DNA from: Corinectria fuckeliana
Lineage: Eukaryota > Ascomycota > Sordariomycetes > Hypocreales > Nectriaceae
Direction of reading: 5' to 3'
Assembly (NCBI GenBank): GCA_019137255.1
Contig: WPDH01000216.1
Coordinates: forward strand, 115,573-179,572
Length of the DNA stretch: 64,000 nt
The notes below the pieces were generated by a model. It ran no database searches. It saw only the letters and a list, made by a program, of their open reading frames with translations, and had not been told where the DNA came from. A program made the translations under genes and the position numbers. The stretch's first letter is position 1. Each line of letters begins with the position of its first letter. Positions 23,839-34,893 of the stretch are shown in pieces.

Positions 23839-24498
23839 AAGCACGCAAATCTCAACATGGCCATGCACGCACAGCACGCCGAGCTCCCGTACGAGTACCA
23901 CTCAGGACCGGACGCAGGCGCTGCCGGCCTCATGATCCACATGCCCCAGCCGCGCGGAGCTCCCTCAGCCGTCATCAACGACCTCACCGTTTCCGGCCAG
24001 ACGTACCTCCCGCCGCCGCCACCCGTCCCGCCCTCGGCGCCCGGCTCCGACCGCCAGCACCGTCCCCCTCGAGCGCCCTCGTCCGGAGCTCGGCACCTCT
24101 CGTGCTCGCCGATCCGCAAGTCTCGGGCACCGTCGGCGTCGCCTCAGCCGGGGCACTCGCGCCACAGCTCGGGCGGGTCAATAGGGTCGACGCGGAGCGC
24201 GTCCGGGAGGGGAGGCCTGCCGCCGGGCACGCCGACGACGACGCGCAAGCAGCGACGGTCGCGGGAGGCGAGCGGCAGCAGCGCCGGCGGCGGGGAGATC
24301 GGCTTTGTCAACTTTACACCCCACGACGGCGGCATGCTGATGACGGGCGTGGCGCCCAGCGGAAGCTCCAAGACCAAGGCGCGGCGAGAGCGCGAGGCAA
24401 TGGAGCGAAGGCGGCGGCTGAGTGAAGCAGCCCTGAAAGCTGTGCAGGCGGCCGGCGGCGATGTCGACCAACTGATGCAGCAAGGCTTCGCCCTCTAG
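22633..24498 (+). CDS. wetA: Conidiation regulator WetA
   Basis: Single 621-residue frame from the ATG in GCCATGG context. The C-terminal 65 residues (from about 556) are the WetA/ESD1 signature: GFVNFTPHDGGMLMTGVAPS, then SSKTKARREREAMERRR and a short acidic-hydrophobic tail. The segment before it is Ser/Arg-rich and basic. The N-terminus has an acidic WQDLDDG...FFGQFINFDAD segment that is also typical of the family. The middle is disordered, with poly-Gln runs (about 23600-23660 and 23803-23837). WetA acts in the nucleus late in conidiation, promoting spore-wall maturation, trehalose accumulation and dormancy, downstream of AbaA. Upstream DNA carries candidate AbaA sites. The symbol follows the Aspergillus gene; other Sordariomycetes use wet-1 or WetA. 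Confidence 0.94.
23800..23837. repeat. CAG/CAA microsatellite encoding poly-Gln in wetA
   Basis: A run of mixed CAG and CAA codons encodes about twelve glutamines. Length variation would alter a disordered spacer and leave the C-terminal WetA domain intact. Confidence 0.85.
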
Positions 24499-26001
24499 CG
24501 AGTGGCGCCATCTCGTCTCTCCAAGTCTCAGGAACAATCATCGGCCAATCGATCAATATCACAGGCGATTGACCTAGGCGTTCCGAAGAGGATTCGCTGT
24601 TCGAGCGCCCTTTGCGGCTTTTGCGGTTTTTATTGCAGCGGCGTTGAAGGAGTTGAAGTCTGCACCACTTGCTGGCGCCTACTTAGCCGCCCTTGCTTCC
24701 TTCCTTTTTTTCTTTTTTTCACTCAAGCAAGTTATCTCGGCCTGCCTACTAAGGTAGTAAGGTACACACACACACGCTATCTTTCCTTTTTTATTTTCCT
24801 CTGTCTACGTCTCCAAGCGAGATGGAAAAATACACAAGCTCAACGAGCCCTATCTCCTGTTTCCTATCTCTCCTGTCTTCTAATACGTTCTTGTACCAAA
24901 AGTTATACCACATCAGACCAGTATGCATGCATTCTTTCTCGTTTTTCCTTTGTTGGTTACTCCGTATGTGGGAAGCTCGGTGGTTCATGGAGCCACATTG
25001 TACGTGTAAGATAAATGCAAGCAGGGCTTACTGTGCTGTTGCAGCGGGAGAGGGACGAGGGTAGAAACAGGACACGTGCTCATTGGCATTGTGCTACAGC
25101 AACACTCGTTAGGAAATGGTAATGGGAAGTGCTGGCTGTAAGATGGCTTCTACAAGGCATGCATGCATATCATGGATATTAGTCGTATTCTAGACAGATC
25201 CTGTCGTCCCGGCGACGTTTCAATGACAGATCCAGTTTGTTAGCTAGGTACTTGGCAGTCGTCCATCGGATTCCGTTTTCTGATCATTTCTCTTGTAAGC
25301 CGATTTCGGAAGTCTTGATGGTTCAAGCCTTTGTAGGTAGCTACAGTCCTAAAAGCCTCGGCTTTGTCAACAAGGTCCAAGTACAATGCTGAGGCAAGCC
25401 AAAAGACGGATTGTAGTAGTGTACAGCCCAGCACCTTAATAGATAATCCATGACCTGCTCATAATTTCTACAACAGGCTTGATCCGTAGTGTAAACAAGT
25501 AAATAGTTTTAATTGGGTAAGGTGGTATTCTCAGCTAATTCTTCTCTCTTGGTACACAGCCATTCCTTGGCCGTATGTTCCCACGTTCATCTTGGCTAGA
25601 CTCCCAAGCCAAACCCAGTCCAGCTGCATGAAAATGTCCCTCCATTCCCTTTACTTTCCCACTATGATTTATATATACAAAGCAAAACACTCGCAGTAGA
25701 GCAGCGGTTCGATATTCGCCAACGCCAAGTCTCGTCGCAGACGCCGTCGTCATGCTTCGGATATAAAAAGCCAAACCACAAAAAAAGGAGAACTCAGTCT
25801 CAGTGTCGTCTTGCTGACGGTCGACGGTCGCTTCGAGTAGCAAGGTTGTGATCGAGGTTGCCCTCGATGGCCATCCTAGACCGCTTCAAACCCAAGATAA
25901 GAATTGAATTTGATGGAAAGCCAACTCCGGCGGAGACCAAGGCAGATATGGAACCCATCAAGAAATATGACCAGGACGAAAACATCCTCCAATAGATTCG
26001 T
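24499..26001. other. Intergenic region between convergent wetA and TRP-like gene
   Basis: Contains the 3' flanks of both neighbours, T-rich patches near 24700-24800 and a short AC repeat near 24763. No gene or RNA was identified. Confidence 0.6.
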
Positions 26002-28303
26002 TTAATGTTCGTAGCCCGCACCACGTTGCCAGGGGCTATCAATGTGGGTTAGTATCTACAGCTCTGTGGCCAGAAGTGTGAGTGGCTTACCTGGCATTGT
26101 TCTGTGATTGGTACCCAGCAGGGCTGGAGTTGTTCTGAGATCGTGACTGGTGGAGTGACGATCCCGAGTTCTGGTATGGGCTTGGGGATGCGGTGCGGAA
26201 GGGGCTCGCCGGCCGTTGCCCATCAGCCGGGAAGAGAGGCATTGATGGGTTGATGGGAGACCGGGGTGGGTTGTTGTCGCGGAACGAGACCTGGGAGTGG
26301 TTGTTTGTCTCAGCACGCCTTCGCATGCTATCGGAAGACAGGGAATCATCATCGTCGAGGTCCATCTGGTTCTTGTAGCCACCCTTGTCACCTCGGGCCG
26401 TAGCAGCCAAGGCGTCCAGCTCCGTTGTGGTGTTGAGTTGAGTTTGCGACTTCATAAACGAGGCACGGTCGTCGGCCATAAATTGGTACCTAGCGTCGGG
26501 GTTCTTTCGGAAGAAAACGAAAGTTGTCGACACAATGAGCATAATCAAGAGGATGAGAGAGAAAGCGGCGTTAAGGACGAAGAGAACCACGCCCACGACA
26601 CCCACGACGATCTTAGGGGCGCCAAAGACGTTGGAAAAGATAAGGAGGAAGATGGCGTTGATGAAGTTGATGGCGCAGATAGCAATGTTGAACGAGTTAG
26701 TGCTCTTGTCCATCCAGGGACGGAGAACTGAGGCTGCGATGAGAGCACCCGCTTCGATGATGACGAAGCCAACAGCCTGGGCAACCGAGGCAGCCTGAGA
26801 GAAGGCCACGAAGCATGCCTTGATCAGGGTGTAGGTCAGGACGGGAACGATGAAGTAGTAGGCCGAGGCACGGAATTGGACGTAGAGGAAGCCCCACTTG
26901 TTGAGAGCCTGGGGGTCAGAGAACAGGATGTAAGCCGGGTTGCGGTGCATGGCAACGGAGCGGCGGGCAATGCGGATGACCTTGAAAGCTCCCCACCCGA
27001 GGGTGGCAGACATGCCAAAGAAAAAGAACACTGCGAGCACGACCTCAGCGGCCGAGTCGACCTGAGTGAACTCCCACAGACAGAGAATGGCCATTTGGGG
27101 GAAACCGATCAGGGTCAGACGAAACAAGATACCCTTAAGGACGGTAAGCCACCCGTTGCGGAACTCGAGGAACTTGTCGCTCGCCATCATCTTCTGTCTC
27201 ACGAGGAGCTCGCAGATGCCCTTGAAGAGGCCGATGACCAGCATGGTAAAAACAACAAAACAACAGAAGATCGTCAGGCCCGTCATAAACAGATTGGTCG
27301 TCTCGATCTCGGCTCTATAAGCGACACGCTGAATGCCGTACACAATATAGCTACCAGTTTCGGTTTGGATATTGCCACGCTTGAGGATATTGTGAACTGC
27401 CCGGGGCATCATTGCGGCGCCTCGTTTGAACAAGCTTAGACTAGAGTGAGCGAACTCGATACCTCTCTTTTCTACCTGCACGGAGACTGTAGTAAGAGAG
27501 TCAAAGAGAGTCGAAGGTGTGCCACCCGTCGCTCGCTGATACCAAGTGAAGATACTCTGCATGAACCCGACGCGGATAATACCCATGGACCATTGGAAAT
27601 TCTGAGTCCACGACGCGACGATGGGGGGCAGGTCTACGCTGGTAAGACCGGCGATAGCCTGCGCCTGGAAGTAACCGAAAAGGGCGAGCGAGTTGGAGGC
27701 AACGTGAGCAGCGGTGTTGGAGTGCCCGAGACCGGAAACGATGGCGGAGGCGATGAGACCAAGGCCAGCAATGACGGCCGTGGCCCATTTGACACCAATC
27801 AGATCGACGGTCTTTCCATTGGAAACGTTGGCCTCGACACAGGCGACACTCTCGCCAGTGCTAGTCAAGTTGACGTAGACGCGGACGGTAGCATCGAGAT
27901 CGGGGACACTGTAGGCAATTCCGGGAAGCTGGCTCAAGGCTTCTTTGCCGACGGGAATGTTGAATTTGAACGGAATCTTTCCAGCAACCATGGGGCAGAG
28001 ACCAGCGAGTCCAATGTCACAGGGGTCGACAGTCTCTCGGATGAATCGGTAACCGTAGGCGGCAATACTGAGGTCGAAGACAACCTTGCCCTGGATGGAC
28101 GAAGTCACCACGACGTTGACCTCGGCGGAGCCGTTATTGGGGGTGAAGACGACGTTGAAGAGACTGGCTGTGAAGCCTGAATCAGCCTGACAACTGTTGA
28201 GCGAGTCGGAAATGAGCATCCTCTCAGCCGCGACGTTGGGCGTCATGAAGACGACCATCGCCGATAGCGCCAGTAGAGGCTTCCTTATTATGGACCACAT
28301 CAT
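26002..28303 (-). CDS. TRP-like / flavin carrier (FLC) family membrane protein
   Basis: Two exons on the minus strand: 28303-26091 and 26035-26002, giving 748 residues. The 55-nt intron has a GTAAGC donor, an ACTAAC branch motif and a GATAG acceptor. Splicing replaces a premature stop with the C-terminus SPWQRGAGYEH, a typical family ending. Residues 1-26 form a signal peptide. Next is an extracytosolic ML-like lipid-binding domain (about 27-165) with paired cysteines, followed by roughly nine or ten membrane helices from about 170 to 610 and a disordered cytosolic Ser/Asn/Gln-rich tail. Yeast Flc1-3 are tied to FAD transport into the ER, cell-wall integrity and Ca2+ handling, so this protein probably acts in ER or plasma membrane. 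Which paralogue it is cannot be told. Confidence 0.9.
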
Positions 28304-28967
28304 GAGTGAACAGGTTCTGGCGATTCTCGAAGGGTGGGTGTGAAATCAAGAGAGCGATTTTCCCTTGTTTTGAGAGGTTGGTTATCCTAGGAGGCGCGGT
28401 CGTGATAATTGACGGCGGCTCGTCGTCGATCACAACGCGGTCGGAAACGGCTCGTTCGGATCCCGGAGATGAAAGCTCCCTTCCTTTCCCAGATGGACGT
28501 CCGAAGATATTCTGACACGGCGATGTAGTGCAAGGCGAGGGCTCAGGCGTAAATGGTGGAAGGTTTGTGGCGACGGACCGAATTTGCGTTTTCAGGAGTC
28601 GTTGACGTGGTTGATCGTACCGAGGGCGGGTAAACGAAGGGAATCCGCGGGAGCGACAGAAAAGAATTACGAAAAGTAAAATAAACAAAAAAGAGAAGAG
28701 AGATGTTAGCGAGTGGTCGAGCGAAATCCTCTCCGCGACGAGGGCTTCCGGGCGGCGTCTTCGTCGTCGATGGGTTTGGTTGATCGTGGTCGCGGGCGAA
28801 CGATGGAGTTGTGGGGGGGTGAGGTGTGAGGAAGTGAAAGAACGAGGAAGGAGGAGGGAGGGAAGGATGGGCCGCCGAAACGAAAGGGAGTGGCACAAGG
28901 GGCAGGTACAACAAAGCGCGTAGAGGGAACGAGGTACCCAGCACTAATTACCCGGTTGTATTCGTAA

Positions 28968-28978
28968 GTACTTCGTAC
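28968..28978 (+). repeat. GTACTTCGTAC word, copy 3
   Basis: Exact copy about 665 bases upstream of the TRP-like gene start. Confidence 0.7.
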
Positions 28979-29389
28979 GTGTGCTTGGTGCTAGGTACTA
29001 CTCGGTGCTAGGTGCTAGGTGCTAAGTGCTAGGGGGAGCGAATGGAACCCAGCCCAAGCCAAAACGAAGGGCGACCGACTTGCCAAGCAGCGGTGGAGCG
29101 GGGCCGCACTGGCTTGGCTTGGCTGTGCGTGGACTTTGGCTTTTCAGGCTGGTTCTGCAGTGAAAGTGAAATGGGCATTGACACAAGGGAGTAAAATGGT
29201 TCTTTTTTTGGGGGGGAGGGGCGAGGTAATTAGGCCAGGGAGAAGCGACTGTGAGACTTTTGGGAGGGCAGGAAAAGCAGGTAACGGGAGGCAGGTGTTG
29301 ATGGCTTGGCCAGCCAGTCAGCGGAGCGAGCGAGCCACTGGACGGAATGGGCACGGCGGCGCAAATTACGCATCACCTGGCAAGCCAAT

Positions 29390-29413
29390 GCAGGCCAATG
29401 CAGGCCAATGCAG
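29390..29413. repeat. Short direct repeat, three copies of CAGGCCAATG
   Basis: Three near-identical 10-11-base units in direct orientation with no spacers. It is a minor tandem duplication in intergenic DNA and has no CRISPR character. Confidence 0.8.
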
Positions 29414-30390
29414 GCAAAGTACCAGTATGAAGTATCTCCTGGTATAATGTCTTGCACGAGCTTGGACCAGGTGCGGTAGCGTCAAGATCCGCGGGCTGTG
29501 CAGTACCTGGAATGAGAGCATGGGCAGGTCGACGGGCCTGTCGCTCGGGGCGATGGGGATTACCATCTCGTATCCGCCCTAACAGAGATACCTTGGGGAT
29601 ACCGGTCAAGCTCTAGATTCCCCCTGGATCGATGATGGCCGGGCTGGGTTCTCGACTCGACGAAGAGCGCTTGTTGACCAGCAGTACTTTCCATCTTCCG
29701 CGCTGTGGAATCCTTCGTCTTCGTTTCAGCCTGGTCCGTCCCTTTGCTCTAAAATTGGCGTAAGCTTTCGACGCAGCTTCGGATGCGCGGCGACGCAATA
29801 CGATGCGGCACGATACGATACGACACGGGGTCGGCCGGCGACTAGCGATCCGGGGCCAACGAGACGACATTACCGTGATCCACGCGACACGACCCGTGGG
29901 CTGAGTGAGAAAAAGAAGAGAGTGCCAGTGTGTGTGACATGACCGGTTTTGGTGTCATCCATCCATTCTACCTAGTAGGTACCTAACTCAAGTATCTATC
30001 TACCTTAAGATGCTGACCCTGCACCTCGTTCCTGTTCCTGTTCCCCCAGCGAACAGCAGGACAAGCCAATACACCCGCAGCGACCAGGCTTCTCTTAGCT
30101 CACCTCAACTCGTCACTCAAAGAGCCTTCTCTTTTAATTTACGAGACCGTCTTTCAATTTACGAAACCGCAACGAACACCCGACTGGAAACCACCCCGGG
30201 GCCAGCTAGAGGCTTGCACAGCCCCCCCTCCTCCCCCCCTTAGTAGTGCTGCCGAACCCCGATACGTCACGGTACACTTGGGAGCGTACTACATAGTATT
30301 GGTACCCCTTGCTTGCTTGGTTGCTTGGCTCCCCACCGCGGTCTTCTTCAGGCCCGTAGGCCCGATCTTCTTCGTGGCACACACACTCCC

Positions 30391-30401
30391 GTACTTCGTA
30401 C
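30391..30401 (+). repeat. GTACTTCGTAC word, copy 4
   Basis: Exact intergenic copy. The related word TACGAAGTAC in the other orientation is at 31040-31049. Confidence 0.7.
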
Positions 30402-31179
30402 CTTGCATACCTTAGTAGGTCTAGTAGGTACGAATACTCCATACACCTGCAAAGACCGACCAGTTCTCTCTTGCTTCGTACATCCAGAACGGGCAAAGAG
30501 CAATGGGGGGACAAACCTCGACAAAATCATCAACAGAAGGGGTCTCTCTTCTTCGTGTTACTCTTCGACATTCTTATTAGATATATCGCCTCGTGTTTGA
30601 TACACGCCGCTACTCTGCCACACAAGTAAATCCAAATCTTGCTGCGTTGCGGACGTACCTCCACGCTTGCACATCTCACTTTTCGGCACGCCTACGCTCT
30701 GTAAGTCGCATCTACTTGGCTGTGTAGGGAGAGAACGTGGGAGTAAGAACAGGATCCTCTCTCTTCCACAGTTTTCACTTTGTTACAAGACTCTACTGCA
30801 TACCTACCCCAGATATGTAGTTGGTAGGTCCCCAAGTTCCGACACAATCAAGGCGAATACAAGTCGCAGCAATCATAACGTTCTATCCATCATGCATCCA
30901 TCAATCAGCAAATTATGGAGTACATGTACTTCTTAGTCAATCGTCAACCGTTGACATCCAGGGTCTACCCATGTTCAACACCGCCAGGTAAGCAAGCGTG
31001 TTGGCCTGCGTATGTACCTGATTCGTGGCGCCGGCCTACTACGAAGTACATACATAATACTGCAGCCAGGACTCTGTAATCGCCAGCATCAGACGTCATG
31101 ACGAAGTTCGAGCTGGTTGTCCCCAGATATGCTGCTCCTTGTTCATGTAGCGAAGACTGAAGAAGCATGAGTCGGTCCC

Positions 31180-31220
31180 TTCATTCATTCATTCATTCAT
31201 TCATTCATTCATTCATTTAT
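31180..31220. repeat. (ATTC)n microsatellite, about ten copies
   Basis: Tandem TTCA/ATTC repeat ending in a slightly degenerate unit. It lies in intergenic DNA. Confidence 0.9.
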
Positions 31221-32238
31221 TCAGTCCTGCTGTTCCTCTCTTCCCATTCCCAGTCTCCGTCACCAAAACCGCCCATCCATCCATCAAGCCCCTCCTCCTC
31301 TTCCTCTATTTATTACAAGGGCGCCGTCCGCGCATGGCATTCCCGTAGATCCGCCCTCTCACCCTGAGACCAGCAGGTGTGGAACCAAGAAGGGTGGAAT
31401 GCCGGGAGAGGGGAAGAGAGAAATTGTGTCTCAGGAGGTCGAGGGTTCCAGATCCTCTAATCCCCCCCACCGCCCTGTGCTCACTGCTCCTTGAGGCCTC
31501 CACGTCCCTGTCCCACGCCAACAGCCGTTAAATTCATGTGTTAAAAAGATCCGTCTCTCCACCAAAAGACGTCACCGCAAACAAATCACCGCTACCATAG
31601 GTGGCTAGTTATGGGGAACAACCCTCTAGAAGTTGACGCGCAACACTGAACCCACTTTGTCGTCCTGTCTGCTCCACGGATCGCCCCAGAAAGTCCCTCC
31701 CCGTGTTGGCTCTCAAGCTCTCAAGTTGTCAAGCTCTCGCTCTCAAGCTCTGACGGCGAGAGATCATCGCCATGCGTTCCTCCCCTTGATCCGGGCCCCA
31801 GCATGATCCGCGTCCCATCGGCTGTTTCGCGCTTCCCTCCTTCACCCCCATTGGGTCCCTCAGATCGGCCGGGACTGAGGCTGTGTTGAAGGCCTGGAAT
31901 CTGCCGAACCGGCCGCGCTTCGCCTGCGTTTCATAAACCCCTACGGAAAGCCAAGCTTTCACTACCGGGTGCCTGGACTAGGATGCAATGCATAATGCTA
32001 CCCTTGCACGGTTCAGTTCCGAACGTCTGGCTAGAGTACATCCCAAGCCATGAATCGTCAAAGAACACATCTAAATGCAGCTATGCCTAAATCTCAAAAT
32101 TAACCAATGCCACCATCAGATATACTTTAGTACTATAAACCCACTGTAAACTCCATGGTCGGTGAAACCAGACGTCCAGACCTAGCTGTTGTGGCATCCT
32201 GTCACGTCCCTTGATATACTCTAAATCGCCAGTCCTGT

Positions 32239-34893
32239 CTACAATACATCCCATTGGGTCTCCCAGGGCTTGTTGCCTTGAGAGAAGATGATGCCGTGCT
32301 TGTAGGAGCTGATGAGCTCCTCCTGGTCCACGCCACAGTGCGTCTGTCCATCACGGCCTTTAAACCAGCCTAGTCCGTACGTTTTGCCATCATCCAGTTT
32401 CTTTACCATCTCCGTGTTGCTGAGTTTGGCCGTACCGACAAAGTTATACAGCATCTTGCTTTGGTGAATAAAAGCAAGAATCGAAGCAATCGTGTTGGGC
32501 TGCCTCGGTAGAAAAGGATGCCGCCGCCGGAAGAAGACGATGCTCGCCACGACCATCATGTAGAGCAGTACGAAGAGCGTAAGTCCGAGGGAGACGTAAA
32601 ATGACAATACTGTCTCCTGGCCAGAGTTGACCAATCGCTGTTTCGCCTTCTCTTCGCTGTCATCGTGCATCCCAAACCCCATGATAAAATCCTGCCCTTC
32701 CACAGTCGCCAGACTAGTTACCATGATAGTCAAAAACTCCGCCATCATAGTTCCGAACCCGACCAGGAAGACGAGGAAGTGGCCGTTCATCAGAGCACGG
32801 ATAGGCATGTAACCGAACGGCAGAGCCGTGTAATCGAGGGTGAGGGTCTTCGAAGGCGCATGGCGCCCCGAGAGGATGTAGTATGGTTCCATCACTCGGA
32901 CTGCCGTCTCCATGCCACCCCAGCACATTTTCAGGATAACAGCCAGTGCTGTCACAGTCCAGGCAGCTTTATCAGTGATGATACTTGCCGGGGTAAAGAG
33001 GAAGGCCGGAATAAACCCTGCGAAGATGAAGAGGGCAATGATGAATGGGATACTCCCCGCCGGACGGAGCATCAGGGGATGCGGGTTCTCCGATAGGTGA
33101 GTACTATCGTCCTCCTCGCGATCCTGTAGCTTTCCGGTGCTTCCATCATAGGGTGCAAGAGAGTTGTTCCGGAGCATGTAACGGCGACGTTTCAACTTGT
33201 GATGAATATCCTTGTGTTTGGCCGTATCCATGTCTTTAAGGTCCATCAAAATATGTGCCACAACCGCCATGGACGCAAGACCCGCGATGCCTCTAACATC
33301 GCCTTGCAGGCCGGATCGTCTCGAGTACAGCACATAAAACAGGCAACAGCCAAGCACGGCGCAGAGGCTTAGCGTAACGGTCAAAAGTCGGGACCAGGTC
33401 GCGGCAATGTAGATTTCCTTGAAGTCGTTCGGATGCTTCAGTCGCTCTGCACGGCTCGGGTTCAACACGATAGAGGCAGCCGCAAACGTCGGCACCAAGG
33501 AAACGGCCAACGTCGAAGCAACTGACGACAGAAAGACAGCGTAGTGGCCCAGTTTGAGGGCGTGAAACGGCCGAAGGAAACTCATGCTCGTGACGTAGTC
33601 GACGTTGATCGACTTAGAGGCCAGAGCGCCGTCCTTTTTCGATAGCTGATAGTAAGCTTCTAAGCGACGAACTTCGAAATCGGTGAACTGCCAGAAGACG
33701 CCAAACGCGACGGCGCACATGGTAGGCAAGAACTTGACGACGAAGTATAGGCTCGGGTCCACGTCATCGGGCGACTTAAACCTAAGGACGGGTTTTTTTT
33801 GGAATTTCTGGAACAGCACCTCTTGCGTGGCTGCCAGAGCTATTGAGAGAATGACCAACCACAGCAAATATGGCCATCGCATAGACAGCGGCTTCCAGTT
33901 GGGCTGAGGGTAGAATATCGCAGTCCTGACCTCCTTGGCAGGGAATGTTGAGCGCCGCATGTCGTTATCAGCCATGGTGCTCGGTCCTTCCATGCTGCTC
34001 AAATCCGTGCCCGTTGGTTGCTCATCCTTCTTCTCCTCCTCCTCCTCCAGAATCACTTCAATTACTTCGCCTCGTCGATTCGCCTCATCCTGTCCTATGT
34101 TATGAATCGTCTCATGACGTCCCAGGGGTTTAGTACTTTTGCGTCGGGAGAAGGATCGCGACAAGTTGTTCTGAGCGTGCATCGGGGTAGAGAGCAGATC
34201 AGCATCTCGAAGTCTCGTGTCTGGCTGGAAGCCCACGCCGAGACCTCCAGTTAATTTTCCTTTAGCTTCCTCTTCCTCGAGTTTCCTGATAAAGTCCTCA
34301 TCTTGGGCGGTAGTAGGGCCTAGTGAAGCCGTTACGTCGAATCCCGGCACGAAATCGTCATCTTCCTCCTCAACAATGGGTGCATATCGTGATGACTTTC
34401 CCATTGGAGCGGCAGTCTGAAGAAGCGAAAGGTCATATTCCTCCTCGTCAATAGTGTCGTGCGCCGGCTGCCTCATCGAGTTGAAGCTAGGAACGCGACT
34501 TCCCCGAGAAGGATACCTCGAGGGTGGGCCGCCAGACACTGACACGGGGGCGTAGCTTGCGCCAGTTCCATTGGAGTATGCAAAGGAGCCTGACCACGAA
34601 CCGCCGGAATTGTAGCCATGGCCACCATATTCGGGCTGTGCTGGGCTGTTAGAGCCAGCGTAGGAATCCAGAGATACCATGGATTCGCGACCATGAAGAG
34701 GAGGGTGGCCGCCGGAGGGATCGTACGGATTATCGTGAGTGTCGCTATACACGGACATGGCTGAAACGCTATGGTGGAGGGGTTGTTGTGGTAGAGGCTG
34801 TCGCGAAGGTTCCGGGCGGTTGGCGCGTCGAAAGGGCTCATAAGGCTCATAGGTCTCGTAGGGCTGTCCGCCCGAGTCATTATGGAAGGCCAT
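32239..34893 (-). CDS. DUF3433-domain multi-pass membrane protein
   Basis: Single 884-residue frame. The first 330 residues are cytosolic-looking: Tyr/Pro/Ser-rich, with acidic clusters and a KLEEEEAKGKL coiled-coil-like piece. From about 340 there are two similar blocks of membrane helices, each preceded by a Trp/Pro motif (NWKPLSMRWPYLLW and, later, NPHPLMLRPAG). They are separated by a basic loop with KLKRRRYMLRNNS. This two-block layout fits the fungal DUF3433 family. Neurospora spray, a gene linked to Ca2+ distribution and hyphal branching, is commonly annotated in this family; I cite that from memory, so the function is tentative. The protein probably sits in an internal or plasma membrane. 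The ATG at 34893 starts the frame after a purine-rich leader. Confidence 0.82.
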   Translation of the reverse strand: MAFHNDSGGQPYETYEPYEPFRRANRPEPSRQPLPQQPLHHSVSAMSVYSDTHDNPYDPSGGHPPLHGRESMVSLDSYAGSNSPAQPEYGGHGYNSGGSWSGSFAYSNGTGASYAPVSVSGGPPSRYPSRGSRVPSFNSMRQPAHDTIDEEEYDLSLLQTAAPMGKSSRYAPIVEEEDDDFVPGFDVTASLGPTTAQDEDFIRKLEEEEAKGKLTGGLGVGFQPDTRLRDADLLSTPMHAQNNLSRSFSRRKSTKPLGRHETIHNIGQDEANRRGEVIEVILEEEEEKKDEQPTGTDLSSMEGPSTMADNDMRRSTFPAKEVRTAIFYPQPNWKPLSMRWPYLLWLVILSIALAATQEVLFQKFQKKPVLRFKSPDDVDPSLYFVVKFLPTMCAVAFGVFWQFTDFEVRRLEAYYQLSKKDGALASKSINVDYVTSMSFLRPFHALKLGHYAVFLSSVASTLAVSLVPTFAAASIVLNPSRAERLKHPNDFKEIYIAATWSRLLTVTLSLCAVLGCCLFYVLYSRRSGLQGDVRGIAGLASMAVVAHILMDLKDMDTAKHKDIHHKLKRRRYMLRNNSLAPYDGSTGKLQDREEDDSTHLSENPHPLMLRPAGSIPFIIALFIFAGFIPAFLFTPASIITDKAAWTVTALAVILKMCWGGMETAVRVMEPYYILSGRHAPSKTLTLDYTALPFGYMPIRALMNGHFLVFLVGFGTMMAEFLTIMVTSLATVEGQDFIMGFGMHDDSEEKAKQRLVNSGQETVLSFYVSLGLTLFVLLYMMVVASIVFFRRRHPFLPRQPNTIASILAFIHQSKMLYNFVGTAKLSNTEMVKKLDDGKTYGLGWFKGRDGQTHCGVDQEELISSYKHGIIFSQGNKPWETQWDVL

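Larger units (their letters stand above)
28304..32238. other. Intergenic region of about 3.9 kb
   Basis: No gene supported. The left part is the promoter and leader of the TRP-like gene. Small tandem repeats occur: GTGCTAGGT near 28985-29030, an 11-base CAGGCCAATG unit in three copies near 29390-29412, (ATTC)n at 31180-31217, and TCAAGCTC repeats near 31710-31750. Two GTACTTCGTAC words are also here. Confidence 0.55.

Noticed and set aside
29385..29415. Direct repeats that might suggest a CRISPR array
   Set aside because: Units are contiguous without spacers, and the host is eukaryotic.
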